Positions 49,509 through 58,394 of a DNA stretch of 64,000 nt are shown here, piece after piece; position 1 is the stretch's first letter; each line of letters begins with the position of its first letter. The position numbers were made by a program, and so were the translations under genes. Under the pieces are notes generated by a model, which was not told where the DNA came from, searched no databases, and worked only from the letters and a program-made list of their open reading frames with translations. Source of the DNA: Paludibacteraceae bacterium (lineage in GTDB: Bacteria > Bacteroidota > Bacteroidia > Bacteroidales > Paludibacteraceae); NCBI GenBank assembly GCA_017550335.1, contig JAFZPM010000026.1:1-64000 (forward strand), written 5' to 3'.

Positions 49509-50306
49509 TTACTTTTCGTTGTTCTCCATTCCCAAAAGCTTCAATGCGTTTTTGTATAGGATCGCATCCTTTTCCTCCTGGGTCAGGTTGAGTCTGTTGA
49601 AGCGTTCCAACTCTTCTTTGTGGTCCCACATCGGGTAATCCACACCGAACAACATCTTCTCGACGCCATGGTTGTGGATCAGTTTCTCCGCATAGGCAGG
49701 CTCTAATTTCCACAGTGAACTGGAGGTGTCGAACCATACGTTTTTCCCCACGAGGTACTTCTCCGACTCGTCCCATTGGGTGTATCCGCCGAAGTGGGCC
49801 GCCACCACCTTTAGGGTAGGGTGCTTCTCCAGCACGTGGGCGATGCGCTTCGGCCCTGAATAGTCGTATCTGAAATCACCCGCATGCACAAGTACTGGCA
49901 TGCCCAGTCCGGCGATGACTTCATAGATATCGTCCATCTCACGCTCGTCGATCGGGAACTTCTGGAAGTCCGGGTGTAGCTTGATGCCCTTCAGTCCCGC
50001 GGAGTAGATGCGGATGAGCTCGTTCTCGTAGTTCTCGTACTCAGGGTGGATGGTGCCGAAGCCGATGAACTCAGGGTGTTCGGATACCTCTCCGATGATG
50101 TAGTTGTTGATGGATTCCACTTGGTGGGGCGCTGTCGCCGTGGAGTGCACGATGTAGTAGTTGACGCCGATGCGTCGCCCGCTCGCCAATAAATTCTCTG
50201 GGCTACCGTTGTATTTCATCTGGATGTGGTAGAACTCGCCTATCGTGTTACTCGCCTTGTCCGCTATCTTGGCGGGATATATGTGTGCGTGGAAATCTAT
50301 TATCAT
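49509..50306 (-). CDS. Amidohydrolase-2 family metal-dependent hydrolase
   Basis: 265 residues. A TIM-barrel hydrolase: the metal-binding HAH at DFHAHIYP (residues 4-11), GLKGIKLHPDFQ, PVLVHAGDF (His) and, near the end, MLFGVDYPMWDHKEE (Asp). The family includes decarboxylases and hydrolases acting on aromatic acids and other small substrates; the substrate here is unknown. Single gene convergent with ung. Confidence 0.82.
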   Translation of the reverse strand: MIIDFHAHIYPAKIADKASNTIGEFYHIQMKYNGSPENLLASGRRIGVNYYIVHSTATAPHQVESINNYIIGEVSEHPEFIGFGTIHPEYENYENELIRIYSAGLKGIKLHPDFQKFPIDEREMDDIYEVIAGLGMPVLVHAGDFRYDYSGPKRIAHVLEKHPTLKVVAAHFGGYTQWDESEKYLVGKNVWFDTSSSLWKLEPAYAEKLIHNHGVEKMLFGVDYPMWDHKEELERFNRLNLTQEEKDAILYKNALKLLGMENNEK

Positions 50307-50390
50307 ATGACGTAAAAATATGTTCGGAAACTCTATTTTTGATGCGCGAAATTAGCAAAATTTGGCGAATCTATTCTCCGCTTAATATAA

Positions 50391-50423
50391 AAAAACCGAC
50401 AAGTTTTTTTCTTGCCGGTTTTT
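50391..50423. terminator. Terminator after cysK
   Basis: 13-bp arms AAAAACCGACAAG / CTTGCCGGTTTTT with one mismatch and a 7-T loop. A and T runs at both ends allow function in either direction, but it is placed to end the minus-strand cysK transcript. Confidence 0.75.
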
Positions 50424-50445
50424 CTTCGAATAAATGATTCCGTTT

Positions 50446-51384
50446 TTAATTGTTTGAGAACAAAGGTGTTGACAGGTATCTGTCTCCCGAGTCTGGGAGA
50501 AGGACCACGATGTTCTTTCCCTTGTTCTCGAGGCGTGCCGCCAATATCGAGGCCGCCTTCAGGGCTGCGCCGGACGAGATGCCCACCAGGATGCCCTCGC
50601 TGACCGCGAAGTTTTTGCCTTCCGTGAATGCGTCCTCGTTCTCTATGGCGATCACCTCGTCGTAGATCTTCGTGTTCAGCGTGTCAGGGACGAAACCTGC
50701 GCCGATTCCTTGGATCTTGTGCGCTCCGGCTGTGCCTTTCGACAGGACAGGTGAAGTGGCGGGCTCTACAGCCACTATCTTCACGTTCGGGTTCTTGGAC
50801 TTTAGGAATTCACCCACACCGGACAGTGTGCCACCTGTTCCCACACCTGCCACGAAGATGTCCACCTTACCGTCTGTTTGGTCCCAAATCTCAGGGCCTG
50901 TGGTCTCTTTGTGCGCCTTAGGGTTGGCTGGGTTGACGAACTGTCCAAGGATGATGGAGCCTTGGATCTCCTTGTTGAGCTCCTCCGCCTTGGCGATGGC
51001 GCCCTTCATGCCCTTTGCGCCTTCGGTCAGCACGATCTCCGCACCGTAGGCTTTCAGCAGGTTGCGGCGCTCCATGCTCATGGTGTCCGGCAAGGTCAGG
51101 ATGGCTTTGTAACCCTTTGCGGTGGCCACGGCGGCGAGACCGATGCCCGTGTTGCCGGAGGTCGGCTCGATGATGGTGGCGCCTGGCTTCAGGAGCCCCT
51201 TTTTCTCTGCGTCCTCGATCATGGCGAGGGCCACACGGTCCTTGACGGAACCTGCAGGGTTGAGGTATTCCAACTTCGCTAAAAGTGTCGCGTTTGTCAC
51301 GCCTGTTTTCTTCGCATAATTGTTGAGCTTCATCAGTGGCGTGTTGCCGATCAACTCCAATGCGCTTTCGATAATCTTAGCCAT
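50446..51384 (-). CDS. cysK: Cysteine synthase A
   Basis: 312 residues. The PLP lysine is Lys48 in NPAGSVKDR. The substrate loop TSGNTG (75-80) and phosphate-binding GTGGTLSG are intact. Converts O-acetylserine and sulfide to cysteine. It follows the PatB-type lyase gene on the same strand but with 88 bp and its own promoter between them. Both are sulfur-related. Confidence 0.96.
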   Translation of the reverse strand: MAKIIESALELIGNTPLMKLNNYAKKTGVTNATLLAKLEYLNPAGSVKDRVALAMIEDAEKKGLLKPGATIIEPTSGNTGIGLAAVATAKGYKAILTLPDTMSMERRNLLKAYGAEIVLTEGAKGMKGAIAKAEELNKEIQGSIILGQFVNPANPKAHKETTGPEIWDQTDGKVDIFVAGVGTGGTLSGVGEFLKSKNPNVKIVAVEPATSPVLSKGTAGAHKIQGIGAGFVPDTLNTKIYDEVIAIENEDAFTEGKNFAVSEGILVGISSGAALKAASILAARLENKGKNIVVLLPDSGDRYLSTPLFSNN

Positions 51385-51430
51385 ATGTCTTTATGATTTA
51401 TTACGCTGTTTTTACACTCTTCTTTTGTCA

Positions 51431-51461
51431 CAAATGTAGGGATATTTGATGGATCATCCAA
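51431..51461 (-). promoter_or_regulatory. Promoter of cysK
   Basis: Minus strand: TTG (51461-51459), 20 bp, TACATTTG (51438-51431), a near-ideal Bacteroidetes promoter about 47 bp before the cysK ATG. Confidence 0.7.
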
Positions 51462-51472
51462 TCCTTCTCCCC

Positions 51473-52660
51473 TTATTTTATCACTTTTTTAAGCTCCTGT
51501 AAAGCCTTCTCCAACACGCTTTTAGGGGATGCCACGTTGAGGCGCATGAAGCCTTCCCCGCCCGGACCGAACATGACGCCGTCGTTGAGTGCCAAGTGTG
51601 CTTGGTTGACGAACAGGTCTATCAGGTTGGTGTGCGAGAGCTCCAACCCTTTGCAGTCCAGCCACACAAGGAACGAGGCTTGCGGACGCAGCGGTTTGAT
51701 GGCAGGGATATTGTCCGCAAGGAAATCCTCCACGAAGATGATGTTCTTTTCGATGTAGGCGAGCATTTGTCTCCTCCATTCCTCTCCCTCCTCGAAGGCG
51801 GCTATGGTGGCTATCGGGGCGAAGATGTGCGCCTCGTTGAACTCGTTGGCGGCCATCCACCTGAATAGCGGGTGACGGATCTCCTCGTTGGGCACGATGA
51901 TGTATGAACTGACGACACCTGCCATGTTGAATGTCTTGGAGGGTGCGCCCAAGGTGATGCTGCACCTCTCCGCCTCCGTCGATACCGAGGCGAAAGGGAT
52001 GTGCTTGTGGCCGAACAGCGCCAGGTCGCAGTGGATCTCGTCGCTGAGGACGAGGACGTTGTTGGCGGCGCAGATCTTAGCGACCCGTTCGAGCGTCTCC
52101 CTGCTCCAGACGATGCCGCCGGGGTTGTGCGGGTTACACAGTATCAGCAGGCGGTTCAGGGGGTCCTTCGCCAGACGCTCCAGCCCTTCGAAGTCCATCT
52201 CGTACCCCTTTAGGAGGCCGTCGTTTCCTCGGATCTCCTTGAGCGGGTTATTGACGACCTCGTGCCGGTTCCCCTCCGGTGTGATGCGGAACGGGTGGTA
52301 CACGGGCGGTTGGATGATGACGCGCTCCTCAGGCTTGAGCAGGGCGTTGACGACGATTCCGATGCCTTTCACGACGCCCGGCACGTAGGTGAACCAATGG
52401 CTTTTGATGAACCATTGATGATGGTCCGCGATCCATTTCTGGATGGATGTCCCCCATTGCTCGGGCGGAAGGGTATAGCCAAGGATAGGGTGTTCCAGCC
52501 GTTTCCTTATCGCGTCGATGATGAATGGGGGCGTGGCGAAATCCATGTCGGCCACCCAGAGAGGTAGCAGGTCTTCCCGTCCGAAACGTCTTCCCAGTAG
52601 CTCATGCTTCACGTCGTGGGAGCCCGTCCGGTCGATTATCGTGTCGAAATTATATTCCAT
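51473..52660 (-). CDS. PatB/MalY-type PLP-dependent C-S lyase or aminotransferase
   Basis: 395 residues, fold-type I PLP enzyme. Signatures: LPLWVADMDFATPP, ILGYTLPPEQW, PVYHPFR, CNPHNPGGIVWS and the PLP lysine in LGAPSKTFNMAG. This is the MalY/PatB branch, which cleaves cystathionine or other cysteine conjugates. With cysK next to it, a beta-lyase acting on sulfur compounds is likely. A predicted aminotransferase activity cannot be excluded. Confidence 0.9.
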   Translation of the reverse strand: MEYNFDTIIDRTGSHDVKHELLGRRFGREDLLPLWVADMDFATPPFIIDAIRKRLEHPILGYTLPPEQWGTSIQKWIADHHQWFIKSHWFTYVPGVVKGIGIVVNALLKPEERVIIQPPVYHPFRITPEGNRHEVVNNPLKEIRGNDGLLKGYEMDFEGLERLAKDPLNRLLILCNPHNPGGIVWSRETLERVAKICAANNVLVLSDEIHCDLALFGHKHIPFASVSTEAERCSITLGAPSKTFNMAGVVSSYIIVPNEEIRHPLFRWMAANEFNEAHIFAPIATIAAFEEGEEWRRQMLAYIEKNIIFVEDFLADNIPAIKPLRPQASFLVWLDCKGLELSHTNLIDLFVNQAHLALNDGVMFGPGGEGFMRLNVASPKSVLEKALQELKKVIK

Positions 52661-52811
52661 AAGTATATTAGCGAATTAATTCTTCTTCGAAATTACATTT
52701 AATTTTTCGAATGAGGTGTGGAGTGGGTGAGTTTTCGACAAAATTAGCGAAACAAATTCTGTTATTTTATACATTTGTATCAATTTTAATATTCTCAATA
52801 AATAATAAGAT

Positions 52812-53540
52812 ATGAAGTATTTTAGTCTTTTGTTCGTCGCCCTATTTTGTGAGACATGTTTGCATGCCCAAGTTTTGGTTGGTGATTGGAATGTGGAAGA
52901 TTTGTCTTCGGAAGTGGGTGGCATTGTTGGCATTCTGGGAGACGAGGAGTTTGAAGCTGGTGTTCGATTTTCCGCAGATGGGAAGTTTTATGGCGGAAAG
53001 GTGGAAAAAGGAACCTATAAGCAGTATGGAGATACAATTATTCTGACTCGCAAACAAGAGGATGTGCAGAAGCGTAAAGAAGAGAAGCTGGAAATTGAAA
53101 AAAATATGGGTATGTACGACGACGAGAATGAACTCAATAAATACATTCTGGAATACATCAGACCATACACAACTGATACTCTTATTTTTGACAAGAACAA
53201 CTCTGGGAACACGCTACTGTTGCTTAGGGTAAGTGCAAAACTTGAAGTGAAGCCTCCTTACGAAAAAGTCTTTTATCTTCATAAAAAAGGAACCAATGAG
53301 AGCCTCAACAAAGAGTATGATATTCATGGGAAATGGATTTTGAAAGCGGAAAGAGGAATTACTATGGATTTCCACAAAGATGGAAAAACGGCAACTATAA
53401 ATGGCGAAGATGTGGAGTACACACTTGACGGCGAATATATTACTTTAAATGACGAAAAAACTCGTCTCCTAATCGGGAAGAAGTTTGCGGCATGGCAGAT
53501 GGAGGGAAATTTGAAAAGGCCTATAATGTTATATCGTTGA
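52812..53540 (+). CDS. Secreted hypothetical protein, possibly two lipocalin-like halves
   Basis: 242 residues with a signal peptide (MKYFSLLFVALFCETCLHAQ). Two similar halves: VLVGDWNVED... FSADGKFYGG... GTYKQYGDTIILT (about 21-85), and DIHGKWILKA... FHKDGKTATI... YTLDGEYITLNDEK (about 170-225). This G-x-W plus strand pattern is lipocalin-like. Not recognised otherwise; it is AT-rich compared with genes to its left. TACATTTG (-7 type) lies upstream without a -33 TTG. It lies just outside the direct repeat that marks the island edge. Confidence 0.6.
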   Translation: MKYFSLLFVALFCETCLHAQVLVGDWNVEDLSSEVGGIVGILGDEEFEAGVRFSADGKFYGGKVEKGTYKQYGDTIILTRKQEDVQKRKEEKLEIEKNMGMYDDENELNKYILEYIRPYTTDTLIFDKNNSGNTLLLLRVSAKLEVKPPYEKVFYLHKKGTNESLNKEYDIHGKWILKAERGITMDFHKDGKTATINGEDVEYTLDGEYITLNDEKTRLLIGKKFAAWQMEGNLKRPIMLYR

Positions 53541-53602
53541 ATGTGTATCTCCCCGATGGATGCGTATTACGGGAATTCGTCCCAGGCCTGCATTATTCAC
53601 GC

Positions 53603-53633
53603 AAAAAACGACGCATCCCCTGCGCCGTTTTTT
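53603..53633 (-). terminator. Displaced copy of the nitrogenase-like operon terminator
   Basis: 13-bp arms AAAAAACGACGCA / TGCGCCGTTTTTT with one mismatch. It has the same position relative to the gene fragment as the terminator at 61216-61240 has to the intact gene, but the sequence has diverged. Confidence 0.7.
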
Positions 53634-53668
53634 GTGAACCGAAAAAATGTTTGTGGAAAAAATGAATC

Positions 53669-53829
53669 CTAATTGAACCGTTGCACCGCCACGGTGTAGA
53701 TGTCCTCGATCAGACGGATGCCGCCTGTGTAGCCTACGTAGAAATCGTCGAAGACCACCTTGTCCAGCACGGGCCATGAGATGTTCAGGTAGTTGCCCTT
53801 GAGCTTCTCCGTCACCTCCTTCTCGTAGT
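53669..53829 (-). pseudogene. 3'-end fragment of the nitrogenase component 1-like gene (island left copy)
   Basis: Encodes the last ~52 residues plus stop of the gene at 61278-62576, beginning at a sharp break at 53829. Over 161 bp it differs from the intact copy (61278-61438) at two positions, both silent: GGT/CGC-type third-base change in the Arg of QRFN (CGG versus CGC) and ACA versus ACG in GYTGG. The noncoding flank (53603-53668) differs more. The fragment has no start and is not a gene on its own. Confidence 0.9.
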
Positions 53830-53830
53830 T

Positions 53831-53917
53831 CCGTGGTATGACGAGAGAGGCATCTACTATATCGGTCTGGAAGATTTCTGTCTGGACTATATTGACGAAT
53901 TGGATCGGACATTGTGA
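53831..53917 (+). pseudogene. 3' remnant of an unidentified plus-strand gene
   Basis: A 28-codon tail (PWYDERGIYYIGLEDFCLDY and a short remainder ending DRTL) with a TGA stop starts directly at the break in the nitrogenase-like fragment. No start codon or upstream gene is present. It has the look of a C-terminal end of a larger protein, but I cannot identify it. Confidence 0.45.
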
Positions 53918-53982
53918 TTGTTTTAATTAACGGTAAGATACACAAATGTTTATGTCCGATTTATATATTTTTCCGCAATTTA

Positions 53983-54253
53983 CATCCGAACATAACGCGT
54001 ATTTACGCAAAACATTCGAAAGTAGTTAGGCAATTAATTATTTAGATGTGGTTTTCCCTTTGCTTTTGGCAGACATGTGATCCTCTCCTCTAAGAGTCAT
54101 AGTGTTCCGTTGTTTTTAAATATGCTGATTTTTAGCTTATTAAATAAATTTTATACACTTTTTCGGGCGACTTTTGTTTCCTCCATCCTCAAATTGTTGT
54201 GGCTTAGAGGGGGCATTCGAACGGAATGCGTATTTACGCATTCCGTTCGAATG
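53983..54253. repeat. Perfect 19-bp inverted repeat and a diverged second copy
   Basis: CATTCGAACGGAATGCGTA (54214-54232) and its exact reverse complement (54235-54253) are separated by TT. A related 40-bp stretch at 53983-54022 shares the 12-mer core GCGTATTTACGC (53997-54008 and 54228-54239) at the same offset from a CATCCGAA/CATTCGAA arm; about 31 of 40 positions agree. The repeats occupy the gene-free 53918-54445 interval and are not followed by T runs, so they are not typical terminators. Nothing else was recognised in this gap. Confidence 0.8.
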
Positions 54254-54392
54254 GGGGCGAAGGTGTGCGGGAACGGACAAATAGGTCCGGAAGCGATTTA
54301 AGTTTCTGCGAGGGTTGGAAAGTGATGGATGGGCGGATTACAAATAGAAGGGGACTTCCAAGAATTATATTCCAAAATGACAAAAACGGACA

Positions 54393-54420
54393 TTGAGATA
54401 AAAAATAAGCTCTATATTTG
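54393..54420 (+). promoter_or_regulatory. Promoter of the AbiC-like gene
   Basis: TTG (54393-54395), 17 bp, TATATTTG (54413-54420), 25 bp before the ATG. Confidence 0.5.
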
Positions 54421-54445
54421 CGAAGTTTAATAATAAATTTGGTCA

Positions 54446-55435
54446 ATGAAAAATCAAAATACTACAAATCAGGATGCGTCGCAATCAGAAAAAGATTGGA
54501 AAAAATGGCTGATAATATTTGCCATAGTGATTACTGTAATATGGTTTTCTGCTGGAATAATTTGTAACATATGGGGAGATAATTGGAATGCATTTAAAGA
54601 TATATTCAATGCCATAAACGCACTTTTTTCTGGCTTAGCTGCCGCGGGAATGGTTGTCACTCTTTGGATGCAAAAAGATGAGTTGACGCAACAACGTGCT
54701 GCAACGAATGAAGGCACAGAAGCTCAACTTCAGCAAACAGAAACATTAAAAAATTTAGTGGAAGAGACAAGGGCAAACACCAATGCTTTGATTCAACAAG
54801 GGGGAGTAATCGAACGTTTGCAAAAGGAAATGGAGGAGCAAAAGATAATTTTGGCTGAAAGTTTGAAACAAACGGGTATTTCTAGACTGGAGGATATAAT
54901 CTACAAAACTATAGATCAACATAATAATGTCATAAATAATCTTTCTGGCATAATTGACGATCGCAGATTTGAAAGGTCGGAATTTTTAGAACAGTGGGTG
55001 GAAATTTATATTAATGATGCAGTAGATGTTTGTGATAAACCTTATATCCATGGAGATGAAGATGGCATATTGATTCTTGATATGAATTGCCTTGATTTTG
55101 CGATGTCAAAGTGTATAAATGTTATTCTCCCCATTTTTAAATATATAGATGAAACGGGTATTCTCAAAGATAATGAAGCTGGCAAGGAGTTTGATAATAA
55201 ATACAGATATTTTTCTTGGATTATGGGGACAATATCATATTCTGAACTATACCTATTAAGACGTTATTATTGGAATAATGCTCTTTATCCAGATTTTAAA
55301 AGGATATGCGAAAAATATGCTCTGCTAGAAGGTATACGTTTACATGAAAATAAAAGTTATTACAACGATTCTTCCTATTATCACGAAAAAGCGAGAAGTA
55401 AATACATCAATAGCAAATCTCCGGTTTTACAATGA
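54446..55435 (+). CDS. AbiC-like (putAbiC) two-TM putative phage abortive infection protein
   Basis: 329 residues. Two membrane helices (about 20-43 and 57-74) lead to a coiled coil (about 76-135, QKDELTQQRA... LVEETRAN... IERLQKEMEEQK), then a helical domain (about 145-310: RLEDIIYKTIDQHNNVI, FEQWV-like FLEQWVEIY, KYRYFSWIMGTISYSELYLL). This layout, with a second TM segment followed by QxxELxxQR, matches the putAbiC family of putative phage-exclusion proteins. It converges on the CBASS-like operon (16 bp between the stops). It may be an independent Abi gene or a membrane effector of the system next to it. Assigned by pattern, not by search. Confidence 0.62.
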   Translation: MKNQNTTNQDASQSEKDWKKWLIIFAIVITVIWFSAGIICNIWGDNWNAFKDIFNAINALFSGLAAAGMVVTLWMQKDELTQQRAATNEGTEAQLQQTETLKNLVEETRANTNALIQQGGVIERLQKEMEEQKIILAESLKQTGISRLEDIIYKTIDQHNNVINNLSGIIDDRRFERSEFLEQWVEIYINDAVDVCDKPYIHGDEDGILILDMNCLDFAMSKCINVILPIFKYIDETGILKDNEAGKEFDNKYRYFSWIMGTISYSELYLLRRYYWNNALYPDFKRICEKYALLEGIRLHENKSYYNDSSYYHEKARSKYINSKSPVLQ

Positions 55436-55451
55436 GTAAAGAGGTGATCCA

Positions 55452-56270
55452 TTATAAATCTTTATCTATACTTTCTCCAATATTGCCTAAATACGCTTGA
55501 TAATCAATTGCCGCAATCGTTCCAATAGCTTGCTGAAGATATAGACTTAACTGAAGAGAGAAACTAACTAATGAATTTTCGGGTTTGCTAAACCTCACAG
55601 ATTGCAATTGACGATTATTGTAATAATTTAAAATATGCTCCATGTAATTTTCATCGTTCTTTTTTTTATTAATTGGAGTGTGATCCACATAGAATCCTGC
55701 CGTGTCTACAATACATCCTAAATCAATACTGTTTATTCCTTTACAATTTTCTTCTAAATATTTCTTTAATTTCGCTTCGTCAAATCTTTTCATGTTACAT
55801 GTTGAACACAGGAATCCTCCAATGATTTCAGTGAGTTGACGAGGTTGAACTTGCTGTCCTGAACTTATCATTGTAGTTGAGGTTCTTTTCAATCGTCTTA
55901 CTGTGGCAATCTTGTCTCCTGCATATTTTATATAATCTTTTGTGATTTCTGGTTTAACTTCAAACACAGCATATACGCCTTCAGCAGGGATATAATGAAA
56001 TCCGTTCTGTGTAAAAATGAAAGGGGTGAACCAATTATCATAAATTACAATGTCGATTTGATCACTGGTATCACCATTTGAATCTATAACAATTGCTTTT
56101 TCAACGCTATATCTATTTGGCAGATATTTTCTTAACCATTCTATCCATGTGTTTTCAAGGGCATCTCCCTTACATCCAGGATGCTTGATAAACTCACGGT
56201 CAGTACTTAACTGGGCTTCCATTTGTTTTTGGAGTCCCCCAAACAATTTTTTAAGCTCTACATGTCCCAT
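55452..56270 (-). CDS. DUF6602-like protein with PD-(D/E)xK nuclease signature; candidate CBASS effector
   Basis: 272 residues. An N-terminal domain (about 25-125) matches the DUF6602 pattern: HPGCKGDALENTWIEWLRKYLPNRYSV, given in pieces as HPGCKGDALE and YLPNRYSVEKAIVIDS, then DQIDIVIYDNWFTPF and PAEGVYAVFEVKPEI. Glu39, Asp73 and Glu104-x-Lys106 fall in the order expected of a restriction-endonuclease-like active site. The rest (130-272) is unrecognised and contains three Cys (CSTCNM and SIDLGC). It overlaps the JAMM gene by 20 bp, the fourth and last gene of the operon. It is the most likely effector, but no SAVED, STING or other nucleotide-binding domain is visible. Confidence 0.65.
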   Translation of the reverse strand: MGHVELKKLFGGLQKQMEAQLSTDREFIKHPGCKGDALENTWIEWLRKYLPNRYSVEKAIVIDSNGDTSDQIDIVIYDNWFTPFIFTQNGFHYIPAEGVYAVFEVKPEITKDYIKYAGDKIATVRRLKRTSTTMISSGQQVQPRQLTEIIGGFLCSTCNMKRFDEAKLKKYLEENCKGINSIDLGCIVDTAGFYVDHTPINKKKNDENYMEHILNYYNNRQLQSVRFSKPENSLVSFSLQLSLYLQQAIGTIAAIDYQAYLGNIGESIDKDL

Positions 56271-56736
56271 TCTTACAAATTAATTTAACCAGTTGATTAC
56301 TATCGCAATAATAAACATTTATGTTTTGAATCTTATATTTATTTGGTGATGCAATTAACAAAAGAGGATGTGCTATATGAACATATTCGCTTGAAACAAT
56401 ACTACGCATAGCCTCTAAGTCAGTATTACTATAATTACAACTTCCGTTAGGATGTGTATGCCACTCTCCAAGATAGATGAGTCCGCTATCGTACAAATTA
56501 TCCCAGATATCCTTCATGCCTTTTGTCGAACGTTCAAAACTACATGGTCCACATTTCTTTCCAGTCGGGTGAACTAAACATTCTACAAGAGCTTGGGTGT
56601 TGGATAAATATTTACCAACAAGGAATCCTCCAGTCTCATTGGGATATGACTCTAAAGAAACCCTTTCCAGTTCATTCAGAACATTATCATTGATCGTGAC
56701 AATTAAATCATTCTGTATGTCTTCATACGTTAACAT
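56251..56736 (-). CDS. cap3: JAMM/MPN-family isopeptidase, Cap3-like
   Basis: 161 residues. The JAMM zinc motif is complete: Glu34 in NETGGFLVG and HTHPNGSCNYSNTD, with His93, His95, Ser103 and Asp106 at the canonical HxH-x7-S-x2-D spacing. In type II CBASS, Cap3 removes targets from the conjugated CD-NTase and so limits activation. The gene overlaps the E2-E1 gene by 7 bp and the DUF6602 gene by 20 bp. Other bacterial JAMM proteins exist, but the operon makes the Cap3 role likely. Confidence 0.85.
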   Translation of the reverse strand: MLTYEDIQNDLIVTINDNVLNELERVSLESYPNETGGFLVGKYLSNTQALVECLVHPTGKKCGPCSFERSTKGMKDIWDNLYDSGLIYLGEWHTHPNGSCNYSNTDLEAMRSIVSSEYVHIAHPLLLIASPNKYKIQNINVYYCDSNQLVKLICKNGTCRA

Positions 56737-58394
56737 GGCTGAAAATGAACTCCGTTAGCATCTTCTGTAATTATAAAATTCTGTTTCAAATCATCTCCCG
56801 ACAACATCTTAATCATTCTTTTGATAGCAAATTGTAGTTTAGCACCAATATCATTATACGATGCTTTAAATGTCGGATTCCAACACCCTGTAGGATAAAA
56901 TATATCATTAGAATCGTTCTTTATTACATCTTTGTATACACCTCTCACAAATCCATATATAGATGGAGAAAAGGCACAAACCAATTCTTTCGCATGGTTC
57001 GAAATAGATATATTTACGATATCAATAGACAAATCTAATTGTTCGAGTGCGTACATGACATCATCATCAGTTGTACAATCTATGATAAGATCATAGTTTT
57101 CTCTGAAGTCTGTTGCAATAGATTCTTTAAGTTCTGAGTTTGACCGTGATGCTATTTTTACATACGCATCGAATTCGTTTTTATAACTGTCTATATTTAC
57201 ATAAGGACTAATCCTACGCAGAGCAAAGGACAGATCATTCTTCTTATCATTGGTTGGGCAGAAGAAATCATATTCAGACCGACACACATTGCCTGGTTGT
57301 TTTATATCGAAATCATAAAGAGAAATGTCTCTACAGCCTCCTCTAACTAGTGTGTGTGCCACCATGCTACCAATTGCACCTATTCCCATAATGAGAATTC
57401 GTTTGCCCGTTATTTTTGTGGGGAAACAACCTCTTCCAAAGAAAAAATCTGGAGAAATATCATTAGTCATTACCCATTTAATCGGCTGATCCACAAAACG
57501 AGAAAGCCAAATTCCTGTCTTGTGTCCGTTTATACATTCAGGATATCCAACTGTAGGTAATTCATTTTTATCTATAACTGCAGCGTTCCAAGCAAATTCC
57601 CCACTTGGAATCTTATAACCAATAAACAGCGGAAACAAATCACACTTTAACAACCGACTAGATTCATAAATATGTTTCTTCTGCTCTTGAGAAATAATTG
57701 ATTCAAATTCTAGATAGTTTTCAAAAATGAATTTTCCTTGGTTTCCCGGTATACTATCAATAACTATGTATGGGGAAATAGCGCATCCATCTGTAGAGCA
57801 GTAAAAGTCACTAAATTCAGATGTGTGTATTGGCGTGTGATTGATGTTTTTCCTCGAATAGTAATTAGCTACAATGTAGTTCTTGATAATTTTCCCGTTT
57901 TTTACACCATCCATCAATGAATTATAACTGACATATCCGCATTCTCCTATTTTAAAAGATGTTGTTGTACGGGCATAATTAAACGAATGATAGCAGCCAT
58001 TTATCAAAGACTCTTTAACAACAAGGTGTTCAAAATGCACATCTTTTTTTTTATCAATGTAGTAATTTTGAATCCACTCGCATAACTGACCCATATCAGA
58101 AGTGAGCTTTTCCTGCCAATCTGGAGAACTAATTGTATGGAGACAAAGACGCCCTTGCTCCATAATATGAGGATATTCAATTAGTGAAATATTTCGGAAA
58201 TGAATACTTTCTTCGCCACAAGCTTTGGCTGGATACCAAGGATCAAAGTCTACATCAAAAGAAAGGGGAGCCTTTAAATCAGGTAATGTGATCTCAATGG
58301 AAATACAACGGGAATCTCCAGAAGTCACTACTGTTGCTCTGGAGATACATTCCATTTCATTTAGAAACTTTTCTATATCATAAATATCTATCAT
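56730..58394 (-). CDS. cap2: E2-E1 fusion of ubiquitin-transfer type, Cap2-like
   Basis: 554 residues. The N-terminal E2-like part (about 1-120) has the active Cys84 in MEQGRLCLHTI, followed by SPDWQEKLTSDMGQL. A linker domain (about 130-320) is unrecognised. The E1/ThiF part has the nucleotide motif ILIMGIGAIGSMVAH (GxGxxG at 337-342), DFDIKQPGNVCRSEYD and a candidate E1 Cys504 in YPTGCWNPTFKASYNDIG. Cap2 links the C-terminal Gly of the CD-NTase to target proteins, priming it. The start overlaps the CD-NTase stop by one base (TAATG), and its own end overlaps cap3 by 7 bp: tight translational coupling. Confidence 0.85.
   Translation of the reverse strand: MIDIYDIEKFLNEMECISRATVVTSGDSRCISIEITLPDLKAPLSFDVDFDPWYPAKACGEESIHFRNISLIEYPHIMEQGRLCLHTISSPDWQEKLTSDMGQLCEWIQNYYIDKKKDVHFEHLVVKESLINGCYHSFNYARTTTSFKIGECGYVSYNSLMDGVKNGKIIKNYIVANYYSRKNINHTPIHTSEFSDFYCSTDGCAISPYIVIDSIPGNQGKFIFENYLEFESIISQEQKKHIYESSRLLKCDLFPLFIGYKIPSGEFAWNAAVIDKNELPTVGYPECINGHKTGIWLSRFVDQPIKWVMTNDISPDFFFGRGCFPTKITGKRILIMGIGAIGSMVAHTLVRGGCRDISLYDFDIKQPGNVCRSEYDFFCPTNDKKNDLSFALRRISPYVNIDSYKNEFDAYVKIASRSNSELKESIATDFRENYDLIIDCTTDDDVMYALEQLDLSIDIVNISISNHAKELVCAFSPSIYGFVRGVYKDVIKNDSNDIFYPTGCWNPTFKASYNDIGAKLQFAIKRMIKMLSGDDLKQNFIITEDANGVHFQPC

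Noticed and set aside
53529..53945. 138-codon minus-strand open frame over the island's left edge
   Set aside because: It is out of frame with the nitrogenase-like fragment and crosses the junction; it is a chance frame.
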